64,000 bases of DNA from an uncultured bacterium (GTDB lineage: Bacteria; Bacillota; Clostridia; Lachnospirales; Lachnospiraceae), in the NCBI GenBank assembly GCA_947647735.1, contig CANSLJ010000012.1:44721-108720 (forward strand), written 5' to 3'. The position numbers were made by a program, and so were the translations under genes. This document shows positions 6,973 to 15,905 of the stretch, piece after piece. The notes beneath the pieces were generated by a model that saw nothing but the letters and a program-made list of their open reading frames with translations, was not told the origin of the DNA and made no database searches. Every line of letters begins with the position of its first letter. Positions within the stretch are counted from its first letter, which is position 1.

Positions 6973-7356
6973 CTATTTCTGGTGAGATATCGAATTCACA
7001 TAATTCTTAATGGCTTCAAAACTTTCCTTACTGATCACATGCTCGATCCGGCAGGCATCCTGCACGGCGGTCTCCTCCGGGACGCCGAGCTTTCCAAGCC
7101 AGGAGGAGATCAGCAGATGCCGTTCGTAGATCATTTCTGCAATTTCCCTGCCGCTTTCCGTCAGATAGATAAAGCCCTGCTCGGAAACTGTGATATGATC
7201 TTTTTCCCTTAAGTTTTTCATGGCAATGCTGACGCTGGACTTCTTAAAATCCAGTTCGTTGGCGATATCCACAGAGCGGACTACAGGCAGTTTTTTACTT
7301 AATAAGAGAATGGTTTCCAGATAATTTTCTGAAGATTCATTTACAAAAGTTCTCAT
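6973..7356 (-). CDS. DtxR/MntR-family metal-dependent regulator
   Basis: A 127-residue regulator with an N-terminal winged helix (SVDIANELDFKKSSVSIAMKNLREKDHI) and the metal-sensing dimerisation helices (GREIAEMIYERHLLISSWLGKLGV, then DACRIEHVISKESFEAIKNYV). The EDACRIEH-type segment holds the family's metal ligands. It lacks the C-terminal SH3-like domain, as in MntR. It is divergent from the feo operon, whose promoter carries an inverted repeat over the -10 box, so it is probably the iron-responsive repressor of feo. The exact metal cannot be read from the sequence. Confidence 0.85.
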   Translation of the reverse strand: MRTFVNESSENYLETILLLSKKLPVVRSVDIANELDFKKSSVSIAMKNLREKDHITVSEQGFIYLTESGREIAEMIYERHLLISSWLGKLGVPEETAVQDACRIEHVISKESFEAIKNYVNSISHQK

Positions 7357-7567
7357 AACATCATTCCAATCCTGCTGTATTTCTCATATCGTATCCATAC
7401 AGCGTTTTTGCAGGCTGTGCCCTTTATGACGCCCTGCCGTATTGCCAATAAGTATAGCATAATTTTTCCCATGTGACAAATAGAACAAGTGTTGTTTTTG
7501 AAGCTGTTTCAGTGGCTTTTGTGAAAATCTGATAAAATTTCCATGAATTTTTTTATCTATTTTGGTA

Positions 7568-7599
7568 TTGACAACTAATTATAGTTAGCGTATACTAAC
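7568..7599 (+). promoter_or_regulatory. feo promoter with overlapping operator
   Basis: TTGACA (7568-7573), a 17-base spacer and TATACT (7591-7596) make a near-consensus sigma-A promoter about 80 bases before feoA. The inverted repeat GTTAGCGTATACTAAC (7584-7599) covers the -10 box, so a bound regulator would block RNA polymerase. The divergent DtxR-family protein is the obvious candidate. The rest of the 7357-7680 gap has no gene. Confidence 0.75.
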
Positions 7600-7680
7600 T
7601 AAAGAAAGTTAAAACAAATTAAAGATAGATAATAAAAATATGAGGTGTGGCAAACTAACACACAGGAAAGGAGATCCATG

Positions 7681-7890
7681 ATGCCGCTTACAATGGTAGA
7701 TCCGGAAGAAAAACAGGTTATCAGAAAAGTCGGAGGAAAGGAAGAAACCCGAAAATTTCTGGAAGGAATGGGCTTTGTGACAGGCGGTGAAGTGACTGTT
7801 TTGTCAAAGGCTATGGGAAATGTGATCGTTTCCGTGAAGGGTTCCCGGATAGCGATCGGGAAGGATATGGCAAATAAAATAATGGTTTGA
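7681..7890 (+). CDS. feoA: FeoA-domain protein (first of two)
   Basis: A 69-residue SH3-like FeoA protein that assists FeoB in ferrous iron uptake. The family pattern is visible: FLEGMGFVTGGEVTVLSKAMGNVIVSVKGSRIAIGKDMANKIMV. Start 7681 lies 7 bases after GGAAAGGAG; the adjacent ATG at 7678 is the alternative. It opens a feoA-feoA-feoB-feoB-associated operon behind a metal-regulated promoter. Two tandem FeoA genes before feoB is a common arrangement in Clostridia. Confidence 0.9.
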   Translation: MPLTMVDPEEKQVIRKVGGKEETRKFLEGMGFVTGGEVTVLSKAMGNVIVSVKGSRIAIGKDMANKIMV

Positions 7891-7931
7891 TCAGCTTGTG
7901 CAAAACCAGAATAAAAAGGAGAGTAAAGCTT

Positions 7932-8153
7932 ATGAAAACATTACGGGAGATTGCCTGTGACCAGACAGTAAAGGTGGTAAAGCTGCATGGTGACGGCGCG
8001 ATCAAAAGAAGGATCATGGATATGGGCATCACAAAAGGGGTGCAGGTATATGTCCGCAAGGTGGCGCCGCTGGGCGATCCGGTGGAAGTGACGGTGAGAG
8101 GGTATGAACTTTCGCTGAGGAAAGCGGATGCGGAGATGATAGAGGTAGAGTAA
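7932..8153 (+). CDS. feoA: FeoA-domain protein (second of two)
   Basis: A 73-residue FeoA paralogue (IKRRIMDMGITKGVQVYVRKVAPLGDPVEVTVRGYELSLRKADAEMIEVE). The RRIMDMGI...G.PVEV..RGYELSLR core is the classic FeoA signature, closer to the family consensus than the first copy. It starts 41 bases after the first feoA and precedes feoB by 49 bases. It likely binds the cytoplasmic face of FeoB and modulates GTPase-coupled transport. Confidence 0.9.
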   Translation: MKTLREIACDQTVKVVKLHGDGAIKRRIMDMGITKGVQVYVRKVAPLGDPVEVTVRGYELSLRKADAEMIEVE

Positions 8154-8202
8154 AACAGTAATCGTCCGAACGATTACGGAACTATAATAAAGAGGTGTAA
8201 AA

Positions 8203-10359
8203 ATGGCGATTAAAATTGCACTCGCAGGAAATCCCAACTGCGGTAAAACAACATTATTTAATGCGTTGACCGGTGCAAATCAATATGTGGGAAACTGGCC
8301 CGGCGTGACGGTGGAGAAAAAGGAAGGAAAACTGAAAGGCAATAGGGATGTGACGATCACTGATCTGCCCGGTATCTACTCCCTCTCTCCCTATACTTTA
8401 GAGGAAGTAGTGGCGAGAAATTATCTGATCAAAGAGCGCCCGGATGCGATCATCAATATCATTGACGGCACAAACATTGAGAGAAATCTGTATCTGAGCA
8501 CTCAGATCCTGGAACTTGGCATCCCCGTGGTGATGGCAGTCAATATGATGGATGTTGTACAGAAGTCCGGCGATCAGATCAGCAGTGATAAGCTGGCGGC
8601 AAAGCTTGGATGCAGCGTGGTGGAGATTTCCGCGTTAAAGGGAACAGGCATCGATGAGGCGGCAAAAAAGGCGGTGGAGCTGGCAAAACAGAAGAACGCA
8701 TCGAAACCGGTTCACAGGTTCGCGCCGGAAGTGGAGAGTGTGATCGGCGAGGTGGAAACACAGCTCACGGGCAGGGTTCCGGCAAAACAGGAACGGTTCT
8801 TCGCGATCAAGCTGCTGGAGGGTGATGACAAGATCGGCGAGATGATGAGCGGTCCTCTGGATGTATCGGCTGAGATCAAAGGGCTGGAGGAGGCTATGGA
8901 TGACGATGTGGAGAGCATTGTTGCCAATGAGCGTTATACATACATTTCCTCGATCATCGGAGATTGCGTTGTGAAGGCAAGGCAGGGCGGGTTGACAAGA
9001 TCCGATAAAATTGATAAATTTGTGACAAACAGGATTCTGGCGCTGCCGTTCTTTGCGCTGGTAATGTTTGGCGTATACTATATCGCTATGGTGACGGTGG
9101 GGGCTTTCTGTACGGACTGGACAAATGATGTGCTGTTTGGCGAGATCGTTCCGCCGGCTGTGGAGAGCGTGCTTTCCTCCATCGGCTGTGCAGACTGGCT
9201 TTCCGGCCTGATCCTGGACGGTATCATCGGCGGCGTGGGCGCGGTGCTTGGCTTTGTGCCGCAGATGCTGGTGTTGTTTATCCTGCTCGCCATTCTGGAG
9301 GGGTGCGGCTATATGGCGCGTATCGCGTTTATCATGGACAGGATATTCCGCAAGTTCGGACTTTCCGGGAAATCCTTTATCCCCATGCTGGTGGGCGTGG
9401 GCTGCGGCGTGCCGGGGGTTATGGCGTCCCGCACCATTGAAAACGACAGAGACCGCAAGATGACGATCATGACGACCACCTTTATCCCCTGCGGCGCGAA
9501 AATGCCTATCGTGGGGCTGATCGCGGGCGCGCTCTTCGGCGGTGCGGCGTGGGTGGCGACCAGCGCTTATTTCATCGGTGTGGCGGCGATCATCGTATCC
9601 GGTATTATCTTAAAGAAGACAAAGATGTTTGCGGGTGATCCGGCTCCTTTCGTGATGGAGCTTCCGGCATATCATGTGCCCACGGTGTCCTTTGTGCTCC
9701 ACAGCATGTGGGAGAGGGGCTGGTCCTTCATCAAGAAGGCAGGTACGATCATCCTGTTATCCACGATCGTTCTGTGGTTTTTGATGAACTTCGGCTGGGT
9801 GGACGGCGGTTTTGGCATGCTGGAGGCGGAACAGCTTGACGTCAGCATTCTGGCAGGCCTTGGCAATCTGATCGCATGGATCTTTACACCGCTGGGCTTT
9901 GGCGACTGGAGAATGGCGGTGGCGACAGTGACGGGACTGATCGCAAAAGAAAACGTGGTTATGACTTTCGGACAGTTATTCCTGCATGTGGCGGAAGTCA
10001 GCGAGGAGGGCGAGGAAGTCTGGGGCAGTCTGGCAGCGGCGCTCACACCGGTCGCAGGTTATGCGTTCCTCGTATTCAATCTGCTCTGTGCTCCCTGTTT
10101 CGCAGCGATGGGCGCTATCAAGAGAGAGATGAACAATGCGAAATGGTTCTGGTTTGCCTTCAGCTATCAGTGTCTGTTCGCCTATGTGATCGCAATGATC
10201 GTATACAGGATCGGCGGGTTGTTTTTCGGTGTGCCCTTCGGCATCTGGACGGTTGTAGCATTCATCCTGCTGGCAGGGCTTTTATATCTGCTGTTCAGGC
10301 CTTATCAGGTGAGCAACACGTTGAAGGTGGATATGAAAAAGACTGTGGCTGTAAAGTGA
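8203..10359 (+). CDS. feoB: Ferrous iron transporter FeoB
   Basis: A 718-residue Fe(II) permease. The N-terminal G domain has the P-loop GNPNCGKTT (residues 8-16), switch region NWPGVTVEKKEG, DLPGIYSL and the NMMD guanine-recognition motif. A helical GDI region follows, then about eight transmembrane segments with two gate motifs (FVPQMLVLF..., LVGVGCGVPGVMASRTIENDRDRK). The conserved Cys in VGVGCGVPG is present. The length is near the usual 700-770. It is the transport subunit of the feo operon and probably provides iron for the many Fe-S and radical enzymes encoded further along. Confidence 0.97.
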   Translation: MAIKIALAGNPNCGKTTLFNALTGANQYVGNWPGVTVEKKEGKLKGNRDVTITDLPGIYSLSPYTLEEVVARNYLIKERPDAIINIIDGTNIERNLYLSTQILELGIPVVMAVNMMDVVQKSGDQISSDKLAAKLGCSVVEISALKGTGIDEAAKKAVELAKQKNASKPVHRFAPEVESVIGEVETQLTGRVPAKQERFFAIKLLEGDDKIGEMMSGPLDVSAEIKGLEEAMDDDVESIVANERYTYISSIIGDCVVKARQGGLTRSDKIDKFVTNRILALPFFALVMFGVYYIAMVTVGAFCTDWTNDVLFGEIVPPAVESVLSSIGCADWLSGLILDGIIGGVGAVLGFVPQMLVLFILLAILEGCGYMARIAFIMDRIFRKFGLSGKSFIPMLVGVGCGVPGVMASRTIENDRDRKMTIMTTTFIPCGAKMPIVGLIAGALFGGAAWVATSAYFIGVAAIIVSGIILKKTKMFAGDPAPFVMELPAYHVPTVSFVLHSMWERGWSFIKKAGTIILLSTIVLWFLMNFGWVDGGFGMLEAEQLDVSILAGLGNLIAWIFTPLGFGDWRMAVATVTGLIAKENVVMTFGQLFLHVAEVSEEGEEVWGSLAAALTPVAGYAFLVFNLLCAPCFAAMGAIKREMNNAKWFWFAFSYQCLFAYVIAMIVYRIGGLFFGVPFGIWTVVAFILLAGLLYLLFRPYQVSNTLKVDMKKTVAVK

Positions 10360-10395
10360 TATAAGATATTATAAGAACAGAAAGGTTGTGAAAAA

Positions 10396-10533
10396 ATGGG
10401 CACAGCAATAGTAGGACTGCTCCTTGCGGGCGCAGTGGCGCTGATCATCAGGAGTATGGTCCGGGATAAGAAAAAGGGCAAATCCCTGCAATGCGGCGCG
10501 GACTGCTCACATTGCGGCGGGCACTGCCATTAA
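10396..10533 (+). CDS. FeoB-associated Cys-rich membrane protein
   Basis: A 45-residue peptide with one transmembrane helix (TAIVGLLLAGAVALIIRSMV), a basic stretch and a Cys/His tail (CGADCSHCGGHCH). This matches the FeoB-associated Cys-rich family (PF12669) found directly after feoB in Firmicutes. It begins 36 bases after the feoB stop behind AGAAAGGTTGTGAAAAA. It may form part of the pore or hand over iron; the tail resembles a metal-binding or redox site. Confidence 0.88.
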   Translation: MGTAIVGLLLAGAVALIIRSMVRDKKKGKSLQCGADCSHCGGHCH

Positions 10534-10571
10534 AGATGTCAACATGTTTTTTCTCTTTATGTATAAATGCA

Positions 10572-10608
10572 CAGGAAAGCCAGGCTTTTTATAAAGTCTG
10601 GTTTCCTG
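10572..10608 (+). terminator. Terminator of the feo operon
   Basis: A long stem (CAGGAAAGCCAGGCTTT / AAAGTCTGGTTTCCTG) with a four-base loop, followed by TTTTTC. It lies 39 bases after the Cys-rich gene and may also serve the convergent small gene that follows. Confidence 0.85.
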
Positions 10609-10623
10609 TTTTTCTGTATTGGC

Positions 10624-10818
10624 TTACAGATTTTCATTTTTGATTTGTTTTTGCAGCTTTTCCAAGGCCCGTTTCCGGTCATTTTCGGTGATTTCGAAAT
10701 CTGGTTTATAATTTTTCATCTCGTTTTCTACTTTTTCCACATATTTGTCATATAACTCCGGAAATTCTTCACTTAACTTCATAAAAATCGTCCATGCTTC
10801 CATGACATCTATTTTCAT
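10624..10818 (-). CDS. Small helical hypothetical protein
   Basis: A 64-residue, highly charged helical protein (MKIDVMEAWTIFMKLSEEFP..., ...RALEKLQKQIKNENL). The start has a strong ribosome site on the - strand (AAAGGAGGGGCGCAGT), so it is very probably translated. It is convergent with the feo operon and divergent from a small XRE regulator. No function is recognised. Confidence 0.65.
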   Translation of the reverse strand: MKIDVMEAWTIFMKLSEEFPELYDKYVEKVENEMKNYKPDFEITENDRKRALEKLQKQIKNENL

Positions 10819-11025
10819 ACTGCGCCCCTCCTTTCATATTTGTCATATATTCACTATAAACAATGCGTTCACTTTTCGCAATATGTTCATTTTGGGGATG
10901 AAAAGTCATAATGAAGGAAAGGTATTTACCTTTTGGCCAATATCTTTCTGCTGTTTCTCAAATTGTGTTACAGATTGAGAAGGTTCTCGTATATATGCAA
11001 AAAACAAAAGAAAAAGGAGGATGTT

Positions 11026-11292
11026 ATGTATAATTACGATTCATTATGGCGAACCATGAAAGAACGGAGGATAACAACGTATAGTTTAATTAATCATTAT
11101 AATATCAGCAGTCACACAATGAGTAATATCAGACATAATGAAAATATTACAGTAGAAACGTTGCATAAGCTGTGCCAGATTCTGCACTGTCAGGCGAGTG
11201 ATGTGGTGGAGATTATATTTGATGAGGAAGAAGATGTTGTTTACAGGGAGGTGAAGGATAAAAATCAAAATAGGGCAGATGAAAATAATTGA
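11026..11292 (+). CDS. Small XRE/Cro-type HTH regulator
   Basis: An 88-residue Cro/CI-type protein (MKERRITTYSLINHYNISSHTMSNIRHNENITVETLHKLCQILHCQASDVVEII), the HTH_26 subtype in which the recognition helix is followed by a Leu/Cys-rich helix and an acidic tail. Start 11026 follows AAAAGGAGGATGTT. It is divergent from the small gene at 10624-10818, with about 200 A/T-rich bases between them. Its targets are unknown. Confidence 0.8.
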   Translation: MYNYDSLWRTMKERRITTYSLINHYNISSHTMSNIRHNENITVETLHKLCQILHCQASDVVEIIFDEEEDVVYREVKDKNQNRADENN

Positions 11293-11312
11293 TAAATAGA
11301 AAAGCGGTCAGG

Positions 11313-11340
11313 CTGTTGTATCTGACTGCTCTTCTAAAAT
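11313..11340 (+). terminator. Hairpin after the XRE gene
   Basis: AGCGGTCAG / CTGACTGCT stem with a ten-base loop, 20 bases after the stop, followed by CTTCT. It is probably the end of the small regulator transcript. Confidence 0.55.
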
Positions 11341-11480
11341 ATATTTTATGGGAAGCAATATGAAACAATGTATGAGCTGACACTTTGAGTTGACATTTGC
11401 GTTCAAATATTTTCAGGGTGGAGCAGCGGATAAAATAAAGGAATCCCGCATAAATACTGGATTCCTTTACATTAAAAAAG

Positions 11481-11553
11481 AGCGCGAGACGGGACTCGAA
11501 CCCGCGACCCCGACCTTGGCAAGGTCGTGCTCCACCAACTGAGCCACTCGCGC
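11481..11553 (-). tRNA. tRNA-Gly (GCC)
   Basis: The - strand folds as a standard 73-nt tRNA: acceptor GCGCGAG/CTCGCGC, D arm GCTC...GAGC, anticodon stem CGACC/GGTCG around TTGCCAA (anticodon GCC, glycine), T arm GCGGG-TTCGAGT-CCCGT. CCA is not encoded; a T-tract follows as terminator. A consensus promoter lies just upstream. Confidence 0.97.
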
Positions 11554-11593
11554 TTGTGCGTTTTATTTTTTGTATTTCCTCAACGCAAGAATT

Positions 11594-11622
11594 ATATTAC
11601 CAAAGACTAAAACTTTTGTCAA
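11594..11622 (-). promoter_or_regulatory. Promoter of the tRNA-Gly gene
   Basis: On the - strand, TTGACA (11617-11622), 17 bases, TAATAT (11594-11599), about 40 bases before the tRNA 5' end. The 11554-11771 gap otherwise shows only A/T-rich sequence. Confidence 0.75.
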
Positions 11623-11771
11623 CACTTTTTTTGAAAAAAGTTCATTTGATTATTTGACAGGCTTTTTTTGTTTTGCTACATTGGAGATGGATCTAATATT
11701 GAAAGGCTGAAGTGGAGGAAGGGGAATAAAAAGAACAGGCAGATTGACTCCTGCAAAACCCCATATAGTAT

Positions 11772-12584
11772 ATGATAAATAATCGAAAACAGTTTCTTGA
11801 CAGTGATACGTTAAAACTGATAGCGGTGGTAACAATGCTGATCGATCATGTTGCGCTGGCGCTTTTATGGCCAGCTATCACCTTGAACGCGGCAGAAGGC
11901 TATGATAGCTGGCACAGTGTTTATCGTATGCTCCGCAATGTTGGTAGGACAGCATTTCCAATTTTTGCGTTTTTATTGGTGGAGGGTTTTTTTCATACCC
12001 ACAACAGAAAAAAATATTTGGGACGTCTTATTTTTGGGGCGCTGATTTCTGAAATTCCTTTTAATATGGCATTTTATACGGTATTGTTTCATAATAGGCA
12101 TCAGAATGTTTTTTGGACGCTATCCGTAGGCTTTTTTGTGATCTGGGGAATGGAAGAACTGTATAAACGATATGAAACTGGCTGGAAACTTATGAAAAAA
12201 GATAAAAAATTGGCGTATGCTGCAGCGGGTGGTAGGACATATAGTGCATATCATGCTATGATGTGCCTTTTGGCAGCTATACTTATTTTGACAGGGTGGC
12301 TGGCAGCAACGATTTTGCGGACTGACTATAGAGGGTATGGGGTTTTGCTGATTGTACTGTTTTATTTTAGCAGACATGCCGGAGTTTCACGGATGCTTAC
12401 CTGCATTGGAGGATATCTTTTATTCTCTTGGGAACCATATTGTTTTGGTGGATTCTTGCTTATCCTATTTTATAATGGAACAAGAAAGCCCAGAGGAAAA
12501 GTGTTTCAGTACTTTTTTTATCTGTTTTATCCGATACATTTGTTGATTCTGGGATTGACCAGAATGATATTTTGGGCAGGGTGA
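11772..12584 (+). CDS. TraX-family membrane protein
   Basis: A 270-residue polytopic membrane protein. The N-terminus (SDTLKLIAVVTMLIDHVALALLW) and the NVGRTAFPIFAFLLVEGFFHTHNRKKYLGRL block are the hallmark of TraX (PF05857). TraX acetylates F-pilin in the F plasmid, but chromosomal Firmicutes homologues have unknown substrates. There are about eight hydrophobic segments; the length is close to family norms. No strong ribosome site is seen before the ATG at 11772. No conjugation genes are nearby, so this is probably a housekeeping membrane acyltransferase-like protein. Confidence 0.85.
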   Translation: MINNRKQFLDSDTLKLIAVVTMLIDHVALALLWPAITLNAAEGYDSWHSVYRMLRNVGRTAFPIFAFLLVEGFFHTHNRKKYLGRLIFGALISEIPFNMAFYTVLFHNRHQNVFWTLSVGFFVIWGMEELYKRYETGWKLMKKDKKLAYAAAGGRTYSAYHAMMCLLAAILILTGWLAATILRTDYRGYGVLLIVLFYFSRHAGVSRMLTCIGGYLLFSWEPYCFGGFLLILFYNGTRKPRGKVFQYFFYLFYPIHLLILGLTRMIFWAG

Positions 12585-12702
12585 TGGTATATGATAAAGT
12601 CGGCTTTAGAGTGATTAAGTTGGCTATATATGAAAGAAGATTCTTGTATTCATTGATTGGTTGGAGTATATTAAATAAAAAGGGATTTTTGGGGGAAATA
12701 GC

Positions 12703-15700
12703 ATGTATCATTGCCATATACAATTTTATTTTGTCGGAAACTGGAACACTGTATTTGAAACTGTAAAGGGAATGATGCCGCTAGGACATTTTACACATAC
12801 ATTCCTGGAAAGCGAAAAGCCGGAAGCGGAAATGGCTGTGCAGGCTGATGTGCTGTTTGTCAATGTGCAGGGAACAGATGTGGAAAAAATGCTGAAACCG
12901 CTTATTACATATAAGAAGAAAGAGGCAGAACTAATTCTTCTTGCAGGCAGAGAAGAGATGCAATCTCTGACGGATGACATACTGAAAATAGAAGATGTAT
13001 GGATTATGCCTGCACCAGAACAGGAAATAGTATTTCGTTTCCGAAAATGGCAGAGAGATTATAAGCGGAAGACAGATCTCTGGGAATCCCGGCAATTCAT
13101 GAATATCTGTATAAACAGTTCTCCTAATCTGATCTGGTTTAAAGACAAGGAGGGGATTCACGAAATTGTAAATGAGAGTTTTTGTAAAGTGGTCAATAAA
13201 ACGAGAGAACAAGTGGAGGGGCGTAGACATGCCTACATTTGGGATGTAGAACAGGATGATCCGGCATGTATTGAGTCGGAACTGGAAGTGATGCGCAAGA
13301 AAGAGACCTGTGTGGCACAGGAGTTTATCCAAACTGGTGATGGTGACAGAACGCTAACTACTTATAAATCGCCACTGTACGATTGGGATGGAAGTGTTAT
13401 GGGAACTGTGGGCGTTGCCATCGATGTGACGAAAGAGCAGGCTTACGAGAGGGAGATTACTGAGAAAAATAGAACTTTAGAGATGCTTTTTTCCACGATG
13501 GACTGTGGCGTGATGTGCCATAGCGTCGATGGAACGCGGATACTCAGTGTGAATCAGGCGGCTCTCAGTCTTTTGGGCTACGAGTCACGGGAAGAAATGG
13601 CGACGGATGGCTTTGATCTGATTGCCCAGACAGTTGCAGATGAAGATAAGGGAAAGTTAAGGGAAAGTATCAATTCTCTGAAAAAGGCAGGGGATAGCAT
13701 CAGTGTGCAGTATGGCGTACGACATAAAGATGGGAAAGAACTGCATATTTTAGGAAATGTAAAGTTGATTGAAGAAGGTGGGGAACTGTATTACCAGCGT
13801 TTCCTGTTGGATTTTACTGCTCAGAAACTGAAGGATGAGCAAAAGTTGGCAAAGAAAAATCGGCAGATTCAGTACCAGGAACGGATATTTGAGATATTTT
13901 TCAATTTCCTGTCGGATAATATAGATGATGTTTATATGATGTTGGATGAGAGCAAGGGAGAGGCTGAGTTTGTCAGCCCCAATATTGAGCGTGTGCTGGG
14001 CATACCCTGGAAGGCCGTGATGGATGATGTGAAAATGCTGGGCCGTGCTGGGTACTTTACAGGAAAAGAAATCAACCTGGAGGATCTGACCGGACTGGAA
14101 CCTGGTATGATGCTGGAGCCTATGGAGACGGAGCGTATCCATAGGAAAACTGGAGAGCGGAAATGGTTCCGTGAAAGCGTACATTGTGTATCGGCACAGG
14201 GGACCAAAAAGTTTTTTATTTATATTTCTGATCGGACGAAAGAGAAACAGATTCAGAACACTCTTTCCGAGGCGTTGAGTATGGCTCAGGCGGCAAACAA
14301 GGCGAAGAGTACATTTTTAAGCAGTGTAAGCCATGATATCCGTACACCCATGAATGCGATCATGGGATTTATTCCGCTGCTTCAGGAGGAGGCGGATAAT
14401 CCGAAGCATGTGCAAGAATATACGCAGAAGATATCTGCGGCAAGCCAACATCTGTTGGGGCTGATCAATGATGTGTTGGATATGAACAAGATTGAAAGCG
14501 GCGATGCAGTACTGAAGATTTCCGAGTTGAATTTGGCGGAGATCATTGATGAGATCAATACGATCATTCGTCCTCAGGCGAATGCAAAGAAACAAAGATT
14601 TGAAATAGCAACAAAATCGCTGACCAATGAGCATTTGCTGGGAGACCGATTGCGAATCAATCAGATTTTAATCAATATTTTGTCGAATTCGGTGAAATAT
14701 ACGCAGAGTGGCGGTAATATTAGGATGGTAGTGGATGAGGTACAGCAAGTGGATAAAAGCTATAGCCGCATCCGGTTTACCATCAGTGATGATGGGATGG
14801 GAATGAGTGAGGAATATCAGAAAGTGATATTTGAGCCTTTCAGCCGTGAGCAGAGCGCAGTATCTAGCAATATACAGGGTACTGGTCTGGGCATGGCAAT
14901 CACAAAGAGCCTGGTGGATATGATGCATGGTTCTATTAAATTGGAGAGTAGACTTGGCGAAGGAAGTACTTTTATTGTGGAATTGGAATTGCTGAAGCAG
15001 AAGAAGGAAGATGATTCCAAGTTCTGGAGTAAGCATGGGGTGACACGAATGATTATTGCGGATGATGAGGAGGATGTCTGCCGTGATATTGTAAGAAAGA
15101 TGACAGGAACAGGTGTGGAAGTACACTATGCGACAAGAGGTATTCAGGTTATTAAAATGATCCAAAACGCACAGAAAGAAGGGAATCCTTATGATTTGAT
15201 TTTGCTCGATTGGAAGATGCCAGGGATGGATGGGATGGCTACAGCACAGTTGATCCGGGAGAATTATTCAGAAAAGATACCAATTCTTTTGTTTACTGCA
15301 TATGATTGGAGGGAGATTGAGCAGGAGGCTTTAGAGATCGGTGTGGAGCAGTTTTTGCAGAAACCGTTTTTTATGAGCAGCTTTAAAGAGGCGATTCAAC
15401 GGATGAAGGGGACGGAGCAGAAGGACACTTTAAATGATCATAAAAGGGATTTTATGGCAGGAAAGCGTGTTCTTGTGGCAGAGGACATTGCTGTGAATCA
15501 GTTGGTGATCAGAAAGCTTTTAAGTACGTTGAAAGCTGAGTGCGAGATTGCAGAAGATGGACAGAAGGCGGTGGAGAAATTTGTAAATGCGCCTGCGGAC
15601 AGGTATGATCTGATCCTAATGGATATACAGATGCCTGTTATGAATGGGTATGATGCGACTAGGGCGATTCGGACGAGCGGGCACCCTTCGGCAAAGGGGA

Positions 15701-15840
15701 TTCCAATCGTTGCTATGTCTGCCAATGCATTTGTGGAGGATGTAAGGAATGCGCTGGATGCAGGGATGAATGCGCATATTTCCAAGCCGGTTGTGTTTGA
15801 GAAGTTGATAGAGACTCTGCAGGAGATGCTGGGGGAATAA
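12703..15840 (+). CDS. Cytoplasmic hybrid sensor histidine kinase with three PAS and two receiver domains
   Basis: A 1045-residue hybrid kinase. After an N-terminal receiver-like region (about 1-125) come PAS domains at about 130-245, 250-370 and 390-510, the phosphoacceptor domain (His544 in SSVSHDIRTPMNAIMG), the ATPase domain (NILSNSVKYT, DDGMGMS, GTGLGMAI) and two receiver domains (Asp836 in LILLDWKMPG; Asp974 in LILMDIQMPV). No transmembrane segment or output domain is visible, so it senses a cytoplasmic signal and must pass phosphate to another protein or act by contact. It starts behind GGGGGAAATAGC, 118 bases after TraX, and ends at a hairpin. No cognate regulator is adjacent. Confidence 0.92.
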   Translation: MYHCHIQFYFVGNWNTVFETVKGMMPLGHFTHTFLESEKPEAEMAVQADVLFVNVQGTDVEKMLKPLITYKKKEAELILLAGREEMQSLTDDILKIEDVWIMPAPEQEIVFRFRKWQRDYKRKTDLWESRQFMNICINSSPNLIWFKDKEGIHEIVNESFCKVVNKTREQVEGRRHAYIWDVEQDDPACIESELEVMRKKETCVAQEFIQTGDGDRTLTTYKSPLYDWDGSVMGTVGVAIDVTKEQAYEREITEKNRTLEMLFSTMDCGVMCHSVDGTRILSVNQAALSLLGYESREEMATDGFDLIAQTVADEDKGKLRESINSLKKAGDSISVQYGVRHKDGKELHILGNVKLIEEGGELYYQRFLLDFTAQKLKDEQKLAKKNRQIQYQERIFEIFFNFLSDNIDDVYMMLDESKGEAEFVSPNIERVLGIPWKAVMDDVKMLGRAGYFTGKEINLEDLTGLEPGMMLEPMETERIHRKTGERKWFRESVHCVSAQGTKKFFIYISDRTKEKQIQNTLSEALSMAQAANKAKSTFLSSVSHDIRTPMNAIMGFIPLLQEEADNPKHVQEYTQKISAASQHLLGLINDVLDMNKIESGDAVLKISELNLAEIIDEINTIIRPQANAKKQRFEIATKSLTNEHLLGDRLRINQILINILSNSVKYTQSGGNIRMVVDEVQQVDKSYSRIRFTISDDGMGMSEEYQKVIFEPFSREQSAVSSNIQGTGLGMAITKSLVDMMHGSIKLESRLGEGSTFIVELELLKQKKEDDSKFWSKHGVTRMIIADDEEDVCRDIVRKMTGTGVEVHYATRGIQVIKMIQNAQKEGNPYDLILLDWKMPGMDGMATAQLIRENYSEKIPILLFTAYDWREIEQEALEIGVEQFLQKPFFMSSFKEAIQRMKGTEQKDTLNDHKRDFMAGKRVLVAEDIAVNQLVIRKLLSTLKAECEIAEDGQKAVEKFVNAPADRYDLILMDIQMPVMNGYDATRAIRTSGHPSAKGIPIVAMSANAFVEDVRNALDAGMNAHISKPVVFEKLIETLQEMLGE

Positions 15841-15869
15841 AAGCGCAGTTTTGTTGGTAGAGGGTTGAA

Positions 15870-15899
15870 AGGGAGTCCAAAATGAAGAATGGGCTCCCT
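15870..15899. terminator. Terminator between kinase and TSUP genes
   Basis: AGGGAGTCC / GGGCTCCCT stem with a 12-base loop in the 65-bp space between convergent genes; it can serve both directions. Confidence 0.7.
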
Positions 15900-15905
15900 A
15901 TTGCT

